A stretch of 20,695 nt of DNA from Ruminococcaceae bacterium UBA1730 (GTDB lineage Bacteria > Bacillota > Clostridia > Oscillospirales > Acutalibacteraceae): assembly GCA_002315935.1 (NCBI GenBank), contig DCII01000009.1, positions 1 to 20,695 of the forward strand, written 5' to 3'. Of this stretch, positions 15,234 to 20,695 are shown one piece after another. Made by a program: the position numbers and the translations under genes. Every line of letters starts with the position of its first letter. The stretch's first letter is position 1. The notes beneath the pieces were generated by a model. That model did not search any database, was not told the DNA's origin, and saw nothing but the letters and a program-made list of their open reading frames with translations.

Positions 15234-16421
15234 ATGTCACAGAAATCAACTCTCAAGTCCAATCCCGATGCCTGCCCTCTTGCTTCAAAATGCGGAGGAT
15301 GTCAGCTCCAGAATATGACCTATGAGCGTCAGCTTAAATGGAAGCAGGCAAGAAGTGAAATATTGCTCAAGAGGTTCGGCAAGGTAAGTAAAATTGTCGG
15401 AATGGATTCGCCGTATCATTACCGAAACAAGGTTCAGGCGGCGTTTGGCAGAACAAAAACAGGCAAAATCATTTCGGGAGTTTATCAATCGGGTTCTCAC
15501 AGAATTGTCAATGTTGATTCCTGTATGACCGAGGACGAAACCGCCGATAAGATTATCGTTGACATACGCTCGATGCTCCCGGAATTCAAAATCAAAACCT
15601 ATGACGAAGACCGCAATTTCGGATTTCTCCGCCATGTGCTCGTCAAAAGAGGATTTTCAAGCGGCGAGGTTATGGTTGTTCTCGTTGGAGCAGATTCAAG
15701 ATTCCCGATGAAGAATAAATTCACGGATGCTCTTTTAAAGAAGCATCCCGAAATAACAACGGTCATTTTCAATATCAACCCCGGCAAAACAAATCTTGTT
15801 CTCGGAAAAAAGGAAGAAATTCTTTTCGGCAACGGCTATATTGAAGACACTCTCTGCGGCTGCACATTCAGAATTTCATCACGCTCATTCTATCAGATTA
15901 ACCCGATTCAGACCGAAAAGCTTTATAACAAAGCCATGGAGCTTGCACAGCTCAACGAAAAGACTTCGGTCATTGATGCCTACTGCGGAATCGGCACCAT
16001 CGGCCTTGTTGCAGCAAAAACCGCAGGCAATGTTATCGGCGTTGAGCTTAACCCTGATGCCGTTAAAGATGCAATTTCAAACGCAAAAGCTAACAACGCA
16101 AGGAATGCCCATTTCTATTGTGCAGATGCAGGTGACTTCATGGAAGAGCTTGCCCTGCAGGGAGAGAAGACAGATGTTGTATTCATGGACCCTCCCAGAG
16201 CAGGAAGCACAAAAAAATTCATAGATTCAGTTGTGAAAATGTCACCCGAAAAGGTTGTTTATATATCATGCAATCCCGAAACCCTCGCCCGTGACCTTGA
16301 ATACTTCGTCAGAAAGAAATATCAGGTCAAGCGCATCTGCCCCTTCGATATGTTTCCCCAAACTAACCATATAGAAACGGTTGTCCTAATCACGCGGGAC
16401 AAAAAGGAACAAAACTTCTAA
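15234..16421 (+). CDS. rlmD: 23S rRNA (uracil-5-)-methyltransferase, RlmD/RlmCD family, with insertion-altered C-terminus
   Basis: A 395-aa SAM-dependent RNA m5U methyltransferase of the RumA/TrmA family. A [4Fe-4S] cluster site is formed by Cys14, Cys20, Cys23 and Cys97. The SAM loop is VIDAYCGIGTIGL, the catalytic motif FMDPPRAG, and the nucleophile Cys346 lies in SCNPETLARD. The N-terminal TRAM RNA-binding domain of the usual ~450-aa enzymes is absent; GGAGG seven bases before the ATG supports this start. The last residues after IETVV (LITRDKKEQNF) look replaced. A 16-bp repeat covering this point recurs at 17923, where the same frame continues as LLEKQEE and a stop, a more typical ending. 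All catalytic residues lie upstream, so the protein is probably active. Whether it targets rRNA or tRNA is not certain. Confidence 0.88.
   Translation: MSQKSTLKSNPDACPLASKCGGCQLQNMTYERQLKWKQARSEILLKRFGKVSKIVGMDSPYHYRNKVQAAFGRTKTGKIISGVYQSGSHRIVNVDSCMTEDETADKIIVDIRSMLPEFKIKTYDEDRNFGFLRHVLVKRGFSSGEVMVVLVGADSRFPMKNKFTDALLKKHPEITTVIFNINPGKTNLVLGKKEEILFGNGYIEDTLCGCTFRISSRSFYQINPIQTEKLYNKAMELAQLNEKTSVIDAYCGIGTIGLVAAKTAGNVIGVELNPDAVKDAISNAKANNARNAHFYCADAGDFMEELALQGEKTDVVFMDPPRAGSTKKFIDSVVKMSPEKVVYISCNPETLARDLEYFVRKKYQVKRICPFDMFPQTNHIETVVLITRDKKEQNF
16369..16384 (+). repeat. Left copy of 16-bp direct repeat (candidate attachment site)
   Basis: ATATAGAAACGGTTGT lies inside the methyltransferase codons for IETVV. 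An identical copy is at 17923-17938. Together they bracket the DUF1016/MITE segment. Confidence 0.75.
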
Positions 16422-16490
16422 AAGCGGCTTAAATCGGGCATTTGTTGTAGTTGATATGTTTCCGTGACAAAAGTGACAATATACATAGTG

Positions 16491-16519
16491 TTGCTTCAAG
16501 ATGTATTTCTTTGAAGCAA
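16491..16519. other. Inverted repeat in the inserted segment
   Basis: TTGCTTCAA (16491-16499) pairs with TTGAAGCAA (16511-16519) around an 11-base loop. No T-run follows on the plus strand. It could be an operator, a weak terminator or an end structure of the inserted segment. Confidence 0.4.
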
Positions 16520-16676
16520 AAGCAAGAGATGGAATATAGGTAATGTTGTGGCTATGGAATGGATAGCGGATATTATTGAGGCGACATTATGTTTAATGGA
16601 GATATGTTGAGGCAAAGCTATGGTTAATGATGAGAACTAAAGCAACAGGATGGATGTCGGAAAGGAGAAGGCAGAA

Positions 16677-17693
16677 ATGGATAATAATTCTTTGATGTCA
16701 AATGAAATGGTAGAACAAATCAAGCAAGTGATGGTACAGGCCAGAACTAATGTTGCAAAGACCGTTAATAATGAGCTTATTGCTGCTTATTGGAATATTG
16801 GTCGTATTATTGTTGAACATGAACAAGAAAACAATGAGCGTGCAGCTTACGGAAAGAAGACATTAAAAGAATTGTCAAAAGTATTAACGGAAGAATTTGG
16901 TAAAGGATTTTCAGTTTCCAATATTTATAATATGCGTCTGTTCTATTTAACATATCAAAAATTCCAGACAATGTCTGGAAAATTGAGTTGGTCGCATTAT
17001 TGTGAATTACTTCTGATTTCAGAAGATGACAAAAGAAACTTTTATGAAAAGGAATGTATTAATTCCGGTTGGTCTGTCAGAGAGTTGAAAAGGCAGCTGG
17101 AAACATCATTATACGAGAGGTTGTTATTATCATCGGGAACAGAAAATAAAGAACGAGTCCTTGAGCTTGCATTAAATGGAAATGAAATAACAAAAGCAAG
17201 TGATATTATCAAAGATCCATATGTATTTGAGTTCCTTGGAATTCCTGAAGATAAACCTGTGTTAGAATGTGATCTTGAAAAAGCGTTGGTTGAGCATATA
17301 GAAAAGTTCTTACTTGAGTTAGGAAAAGGATTTATGTTTGTTGGTACTCAACAAAGAATCACATTGGGCAATGAACACTATTATGTGGATATGGTCTTTT
17401 ATAATAAGATACTTCATTCTTATGTATTGATTGAGCTTAAGACAAAGAAGTTGATGCCGGCAGCTGTTGGACAACTCAATATGTATCTCAATTATTACGC
17501 AGAAGAGGTTAATGAAGAAAGTGATAATCCTCCAATAGGTATTATTCTATGCACGGACAGAGATTTTCTTGGAGCTGAATATGCGTTAGGCGGACTTAAC
17601 AATAATATATTTGCCTCAAAATATACTTATGTTATTCCGGATAAAGAGGAATTAATCGCTCAGGTAGAAGCTGTTCTTGATAAGATGAAATAG
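16677..17693 (+). CDS. DUF1016 (YhcG-like) PD-(D/E)XK nuclease domain protein
   Basis: A 338-aa protein of the YhcG family. The N-terminal half (about 10-165) matches the DUF1016 N-terminal domain, including YWNIGRIIVEHEQ, FGKGFSVSNIYNMR and the LSWSHYCELL segment. The C-terminal half (about 180-335) is a PD-(D/E)XK nuclease fold: Asp238 in YYVDMVFY, then Glu253-Leu-Lys255 in LIELKTKK, and GQLNMYLNYY after it. Such genes are common beside type I restriction-modification systems and on mobile elements, and DNA cleavage is predicted for the family. The start at 16677 has AAAGGAGAA nine bases upstream; the in-frame ATG at 16650 would lie before that site. Here it stands alone, with no methylase or specificity subunit, on the inserted segment. 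Confidence 0.88.
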   Translation: MDNNSLMSNEMVEQIKQVMVQARTNVAKTVNNELIAAYWNIGRIIVEHEQENNERAAYGKKTLKELSKVLTEEFGKGFSVSNIYNMRLFYLTYQKFQTMSGKLSWSHYCELLLISEDDKRNFYEKECINSGWSVRELKRQLETSLYERLLLSSGTENKERVLELALNGNEITKASDIIKDPYVFEFLGIPEDKPVLECDLEKALVEHIEKFLLELGKGFMFVGTQQRITLGNEHYYVDMVFYNKILHSYVLIELKTKKLMPAAVGQLNMYLNYYAEEVNEESDNPPIGIILCTDRDFLGAEYALGGLNNNIFASKYTYVIPDKEELIAQVEAVLDKMK

Positions 17694-17699
17694 TTCTAA

Positions 17700-17859
17700 G
17701 GAAACGCTGATTAAATCAGCAAGCGAGATTTTCGAGTATGTTTTCGGTGTGAAAAAGGCACAAAACCACAGGAATACTTTGTGTATTTCAAGATTTTGTA
17801 ACGCATTTCACGCCAAAACAGACCGAAAAGATGCGACGATGCATTTATTCAGCGTTTCC
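17700..17859. mobile_element. 160-bp palindromic MITE
   Basis: The ends are inverted repeats: GGAAACGCTGATTAAAT at the left (17700-17716) and its complement at the right (17843-17859) with one mismatch. Both sides are flanked by CTAA (17696-17699 and 17860-17863), a likely 4-bp target duplication. The interior is also self-complementary at lower identity (for example GTTTTCGGTGTGAAA with TTTCACGCCAAAAC), so the whole unit can fold into one long imperfect hairpin. It has no coding frame of note. It sits six bases after the DUF1016 stop and may act as a terminator for it. Confidence 0.75.
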
Positions 17860-17905
17860 CTAAAGAAACCAGCTATGAAAAGTCGAGAGGAAATTAAGAC
17901 ATTCA

Positions 17906-17964
17906 CAGTGTTTTTGCAACCTATATAGAAACGGTTGTACTTTTAGAAAAGCAGGAGGAATAAA
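17906..17964 (+). pseudogene. Displaced 3' end of the methyltransferase gene
   Basis: The frame reads ...ATYIETVVLLEKQEE and stop, a normal ending for RumA/RlmD proteins. The upstream residues before IETVV do not match the methyltransferase, so homology seems to begin at the 16-bp repeat. The ribosome binding site of the next gene (AGGAGG) lies within these last codons, which suggests the methyltransferase and metallophosphoesterase were once directly adjacent. Confidence 0.55.
17923..17938 (+). repeat. Right copy of 16-bp direct repeat (candidate attachment site)
   Basis: Identical to 16369-16384. Read in the methyltransferase frame it encodes IETVV and continues LLEKQEE to a stop at 17962-17964, just before the metallophosphoesterase start. 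Confidence 0.75.
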
Positions 17965-17966
17965 GC

Positions 17967-18461
17967 ATGAGCAAGGTATTTTTCATTGCAGATACACATT
18001 TTTCAGAGGATAAAATCATCGAATACGAAAACAGACCTTTTTCTTCCCCCGAAGAAATGAATGAATCTATAATAACAAACTGGAATAAAACAGTTTCTCC
18101 TGATGATACGGTCTGGCATCTCGGAGATTTCGGTGCAGATGGTCATGAACAGGATTTTCTTAACAGGCTGAACGGAAAAATTATCCTTGTCAAGGGTAAC
18201 CACGACAATAAATCAAATGAATACTACCGTTTGGCAGGATTTGATGAGGTTTATGATTTACCTGTTTTATTCAACAATTTTTTCATTCTTTCACACGAGC
18301 CGATTTATGTGAACACAAATATGCCATATGCAAATATTTTCGGCCATGTTCATGCAAATCCGATGTTTAAGGATTTCAGCGAGCATCATTTCTGTGCCTG
18401 CGTTGAAAGAACCAATTATGCTCCCGTCAGTATGGAGCAAATAATTGCAAAAAAATTTTAA
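17967..18461 (+). CDS. Small calcineurin-like metallophosphoesterase
   Basis: A 164-aa cytoplasmic metallophosphoesterase with the complete metal-binding set: DTH (Asp9, His11), GDFG (Asp54), GNHD (77-80), HEP (His110) and GHVH (126-129). Its size and simple layout match the short phosphoesterases of the YfcE-like or phage-like group; the substrate is unknown and nucleotide or polynucleotide phosphates are possible. AGGAGG lies within the displaced methyltransferase 3' end shortly before the ATG. Codon use resembles the chromosomal neighbours rather than the DUF1016 gene, so it belongs to the ancestral locus. It is now cut off from its former upstream partner by the inserted segment, and no clear promoter was found immediately before it. 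Confidence 0.88.
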   Translation: MSKVFFIADTHFSEDKIIEYENRPFSSPEEMNESIITNWNKTVSPDDTVWHLGDFGADGHEQDFLNRLNGKIILVKGNHDNKSNEYYRLAGFDEVYDLPVLFNNFFILSHEPIYVNTNMPYANIFGHVHANPMFKDFSEHHFCACVERTNYAPVSMEQIIAKKF

Positions 18462-18468
18462 GGAAATA

Positions 18469-18506
18469 CTGAACGGCAAATTTAGCAAACGCTGAACGGC
18501 AAATTT
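18469..18506 (+). repeat. Two direct copies of a 15-bp sequence, 23-bp period
   Basis: CTGAACGGCAAATTT occurs at 18469-18483 and 18492-18506. The preceding bases are also similar (GGAAATA and CAAACG). The second copy ends three bases before the -35 of the promoter at 18510, so the pair may be an operator. The GGAAATACTGAA start also recalls the MITE end GGAAACGCTGAT. Confidence 0.7.
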
Positions 18507-18509
18507 CTA

Positions 18510-18538
18510 TTGCATGATTTTTGTTTATATGCTAAAAT
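18510..18538 (+). promoter_or_regulatory. Sigma-A promoter for the Thr-rich surface protein and transporter
   Basis: -35 TTGCAT (18510-18515), 17-base spacer, -10 TAAAAT (18533-18538), about 30 bases before the ATG at 18568. Confidence 0.7.
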
Positions 18539-18567
18539 AATGCAAAAGCCGACAAAGGGGTGAAAGA

Positions 18568-19557
18568 ATGAAAAGATTTTCCGCAATCTTTCTTGCGATG
18601 TTTCTTGTTCTCATTTTTTCATTCCGTTCATTTTCAGCAAAGATTATTCACGACGGAGTAGATAACGGAACGGAGTGGCTAAATGCCGAGATGGTTTCTT
18701 TGATTCATGGAGAAAGTCACAGCGGTGTCGAAATTGCCATTCTGAAATATTATGTTGATTATGAGATATACGATATATGGATGTGCGTTCAGATAAGGGA
18801 CAAAAATATGGAGTACAATGATGAAGATGTTAAAGTCATCATCTATGCAGAGGATGAAAAAATTATAATCAATGCTTCAGAAGGAAATGTTGTTCTTAAC
18901 GAAGAAAAATATAAGGTTGATGCAAAGTCTGTTTTCGATCTTGCAAAGGGAATGACGAGCGAAATAAGGCTCGGCATCAAAAACGGTATTCCCGATGAAT
19001 ATAAATTCAGAATTCAGTTTGCGGATTCAGACGGATATGTGAGCAACATCAGAGATGTGATAATCAAAAATCCTGTTACCACAACAGAAAAAGAAGCTGA
19101 AACAACGACAAAGGAAACAACTGTCAAGCCTTCAACAACAGCAAAGCAGGAACGCACCACCAAGGAAAAAACAACAAAAATGCGAACAACGAAGGCAACC
19201 ACAGTCAAGGTCACAACAACGAAGCCTCCCAAAACGACCAAACCTCCGAAAACCACAAAAGCTCCGAAAACTACAAAAGCTCCGAAAACTACAAATGCTC
19301 CGAAAACTACAAATGCTCCGAAAACAACAGGTGTTGAAACAACAACCTGTGAAATAACAACGAAAGCCGAAACAAATCTGCCTACTGCCGAAGAAACAGT
19401 TAAGACCTCTTCGGTTGACGAATCAACAACAGTGCAGGTCAATGAAGCTCTTTCGGCTTCGGAAAAATATAAAACAATTATTTTTGCATCGGGTGCAGTG
19501 GCACTTATTCTGATTGCCTCGCTTTCTGCCCTCGGAGCAAAGAAGAAAGAAGAATAG
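18568..19557 (+). CDS. Secreted Thr-rich stalk protein with C-terminal membrane anchor
   Basis: A 329-aa protein, function not recognised. A signal peptide (about 1-24) is followed by an extracellular domain of about 145 residues rich in beta-strand patterns (HDGVDNGTEW, ILKYYVDYEIYDIWMCVQIRD). It may be a CBM9- or DOMON-like sandwich, a guess from pattern only. A Thr/Lys/Pro-rich linker (about 171-265) includes near-perfect tandem APKTT(K/N) units. The C-terminus is a hydrophobic helix (about 303-320) ending GAKKKEE. No LPxTG-like motif precedes that helix, unlike the proteins at 6334 and 12672, so it is probably simply membrane-anchored. AAGGGGTG precedes the ATG. The transporter gene starts one base after its stop. 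A surface sensor or glycan-binding role is inference. Confidence 0.78.
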   Translation: MKRFSAIFLAMFLVLIFSFRSFSAKIIHDGVDNGTEWLNAEMVSLIHGESHSGVEIAILKYYVDYEIYDIWMCVQIRDKNMEYNDEDVKVIIYAEDEKIIINASEGNVVLNEEKYKVDAKSVFDLAKGMTSEIRLGIKNGIPDEYKFRIQFADSDGYVSNIRDVIIKNPVTTTEKEAETTTKETTVKPSTTAKQERTTKEKTTKMRTTKATTVKVTTTKPPKTTKPPKTTKAPKTTKAPKTTNAPKTTNAPKTTGVETTTCEITTKAETNLPTAEETVKTSSVDESTTVQVNEALSASEKYKTIIFASGAVALILIASLSALGAKKKEE

Positions 19558-19558
19558 A

Positions 19559-20410
19559 ATGTATTATTTGATTGTATTGTCAGCAGTAACGCTGTTCAGC
19601 TTCCAGTTCTTTTTCAACGAACGCTACGAAAAGAAAAACGGAAATTCCATAGCATCAGTTCTGAAATTCATTATCATTGCACAGTCAACAGGCTTTGTAA
19701 TTATGCTTGCAATGAATAAATTCAGGCTTGAGCTGACGCCTTTTTCGCTTGCGGTTGCCGCTTGTGCCGCTTTCAATATTTTTCTTTTCAACATATGCAG
19801 CATAAAATCATTCAGTAAAATCAATCTCTCGCTCTATTCGGTCATTTGTATGCTCGGCGGAATGGTTCTTCCGTTTCTGACGGGAATAATCTTCTATAAC
19901 GAAGAAATAACTCTCGGTAAAATTCTCTGCATGATTCTCATTGTTCCCGCCCTTCTCATCACCATCAACAAGGATAATTCCAAGGGTGGACTTATCTACT
20001 ATATCGGCGTTTTCATCACAAATGGTATGTCCGGCACTTATTCAAAATTCTATCAGAGTGCCGACTACGAAAAGGCAAGCGAAGCAGGTTATTCGCTTCA
20101 GATTGCGGCAATTGCCGTTATTTTCTGCGTTATTACGCTCATCTTCCTGAAGGACAAGGGTCCGAAAATGAGCGTTGCTCCGACCGTTTACGCTTCCGGC
20201 TTCGGAATTCTCAACTGCGTAGGCAACTTCCTACTTCTTATCGGGCTGACACAGCTTCCTGCCTCTGCACAGTACCCTTTCGTAACGGGCGGTGTTATGA
20301 TAATTTCAACCATAATCTGCTTCTTCACGCAAAATAAACCGAGTAAGCGTGAAATTATTTCGGTTATTCTTTCATTCGTTGCAATTCTCGCTCTTGTTTT
20401 CATCAAATAA
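19559..20410 (+). CDS. EamA/DMT-family transporter
   Basis: A 283-aa integral membrane protein with about ten hydrophobic helices in two similar halves, the layout of drug/metabolite transporters (EamA). Short charged loops such as NKDNSKGG separate the halves, and the C-terminal half has the small-residue pattern typical of the family (LTQLPASAQYPFVTGG). The start at 19559 is one base after the upstream stop, so translation is likely coupled to the Thr-rich protein; the purine-rich AAAGAAGAA is a weak ribosome binding site. The substrate is unknown. The coupling suggests a shared function with the surface protein. No terminator is seen after the stop: the 3' end of a group II intron on the opposite strand lies 14 bases downstream. 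Confidence 0.85.
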   Translation: MYYLIVLSAVTLFSFQFFFNERYEKKNGNSIASVLKFIIIAQSTGFVIMLAMNKFRLELTPFSLAVAACAAFNIFLFNICSIKSFSKINLSLYSVICMLGGMVLPFLTGIIFYNEEITLGKILCMILIVPALLITINKDNSKGGLIYYIGVFITNGMSGTYSKFYQSADYEKASEAGYSLQIAAIAVIFCVITLIFLKDKGPKMSVAPTVYASGFGILNCVGNFLLLIGLTQLPASAQYPFVTGGVMIISTIICFFTQNKPSKREIISVILSFVAILALVFIK

Positions 20411-20423
20411 AAATCTTGTTACA

Positions 20424-20695
20424 ATCGAGTAGGGCAAAATAAATTTGCCCTCTCACACCACCGTGCGTACCGTTCGGTACACGGCGGTTCAATCATATTG
20501 AGTGCATAGACTTGTACGTTTCGGATATGTCATAATATCCCCTGCGTGCAAGTCTTTCGTTTGTAATGGTATGCTGTAAAATACCGCTACCTGCAATAGC
20601 CCAATAGCCTTTCCGAGTGTTTCCGTTTCTATACGCTTGCCATTTTGGCATTCCGAGTTTCTGTAGGTTTTGTACCCTTGTCCTCGGCAGTTTCC
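20424..20695 (-). mobile_element. 3' end of a group II intron (runs off the window)
   Basis: Read on the minus strand, the maturase C-terminus is followed by intron domains V and VI. Domain V (20458-20487) is an 8-bp stem, a CG bulge, a 4-bp stem and a GAAC tetraloop. Domain VI (20427-20454) is an 11-bp stem with one bulged A (opposite T20430), the expected branch point. The intron probably ends with ...CUCGAU at 20424. It inserted just after the transporter stop, in opposite orientation. Its 5' part lies outside the window, so class and completeness are unknown. Confidence 0.85.
20493..20695 (-). CDS. ltrA: Group II intron reverse transcriptase/maturase, C-terminal fragment
   Basis: The last 67 codons of the intron-encoded protein; the rest lies beyond the right edge. 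The frame reads KLPRTRVQNLQKLG, then QAYRNGNTRKGYWAIAGS, ILQHTITNERLARRGYYDI and ends at TGA (20493-20495). This is the conserved C-terminal tail of bacterial maturases (GNTRKGYW, LTNERL). Partial only because of the window edge. The stop lies five bases before domain V, the normal arrangement. In an intact copy the protein splices the intron RNA and copies it into new sites. Confidence 0.88.
   Translation of the reverse strand, partial: KLPRTRVQNLQKLGMPKWQAYRNGNTRKGYWAIAGSGILQHTITNERLARRGYYDISETYKSMHSI

Larger units (their letters stand above)
16385..17938 (+). mobile_element. Small inserted segment in the methyltransferase 3' end (DUF1016 nuclease plus MITE)
   Basis: About 1.55 kb bounded by an identical 16-bp direct repeat at the end of an rRNA uracil-methyltransferase gene. 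This gene end (rum/rumA) is a known integration site for integrative and conjugative elements in streptococci. Glutamine codon use shifts: by hand count 7 CAA to 4 CAG in the nuclease gene, against 3 CAA to 11 CAG in the methyltransferase. No integrase, replication or transfer gene is inside, so it would be a decayed remnant or a passively mobilised unit. The 255 bases before the nuclease gene hold a hairpin (16491-16519) and no convincing gene. Mobility is inferred from the repeat and gene context only. Confidence 0.6.

Noticed and set aside
16554..16610. 18-codon frame starting MEWIADIIEATL before the DUF1016 gene
   Set aside because: Amphipathic-looking but without a clear ribosome binding site or recognised family; too short to support from sequence alone.
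19081..19340. CRISPR-like regular repeats
   Set aside because: They are in-frame coding repeats for APKTT(K/N) in a Thr-rich linker, with no spacers.

Overview
The window reads as a chromosomal segment of a low-to-mid GC Gram-positive gut-type bacterium, most likely a Clostridia member near Ruminococcus/Oscillospiraceae. The basis is the strong AGGAGG ribosome binding sites, sigma-A promoters with 17-base spacers, a PdaA-type deacetylase, a PgcA-type phosphosugar mutase, PyrR attenuation, and Thr-rich surface proteins ending in NPxTG/SPxTG-like tails. Genus is not resolvable by eye.

Layout. (1) 1-7600 is mostly cell envelope: a D-Ala-D-Ala carboxypeptidase (minus), a metallophosphoesterase (plus), a PdaA-like lipoprotein deacetylase (minus), divergent from an ECF-type sigma factor followed by a membrane-anchored beta-propeller protein that is probably its anti-sigma factor. 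Then come a tiny acidic protein (minus), a Thr-rich surface protein with a sortase-like tail (plus) and a DUF3298/RsiV-like lipoprotein (minus). (2) 7700-12960 is carbohydrate metabolism: a cytoplasmic GH78 alpha-L-rhamnosidase, a secreted beta-propeller-like protein (minus), and a phosphoglucomutase coupled to an 80-aa membrane microprotein with an SPETG tail. (3) 13038-15143 is a pyrimidine salvage unit: promoter, PyrR-binding hairpin, terminator, pyrR, and uracil permease. (4) 15234-18461 is an rRNA (uracil-5-)-methyltransferase gene whose 3' end carries an apparent insertion. An exact 16-bp repeat flanks a ~1.55-kb segment with a DUF1016 (YhcG-like) PD-(D/E)XK nuclease and a 160-bp palindromic MITE. 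The probable ancestral 3' end of the methyltransferase lies beyond it, directly before a second metallophosphoesterase. (5) 18469-20410 holds a repeat-preceded promoter, a Thr-rich surface protein and a translationally coupled EamA-type transporter. (6) From about 20424 to the right edge is the 3' end of a group II intron on the minus strand: maturase C-terminus, domain V, and domain VI with a bulged branch-point A.

The strongest points for a second look are the minimal element in the rRNA methyltransferase gene, the compensated PyrR-binding loop, the sortase-tailed microproteins, and the sigma/beta-propeller pair beside a peptidoglycan deacetylase. No tRNA, rRNA or CRISPR array was seen.
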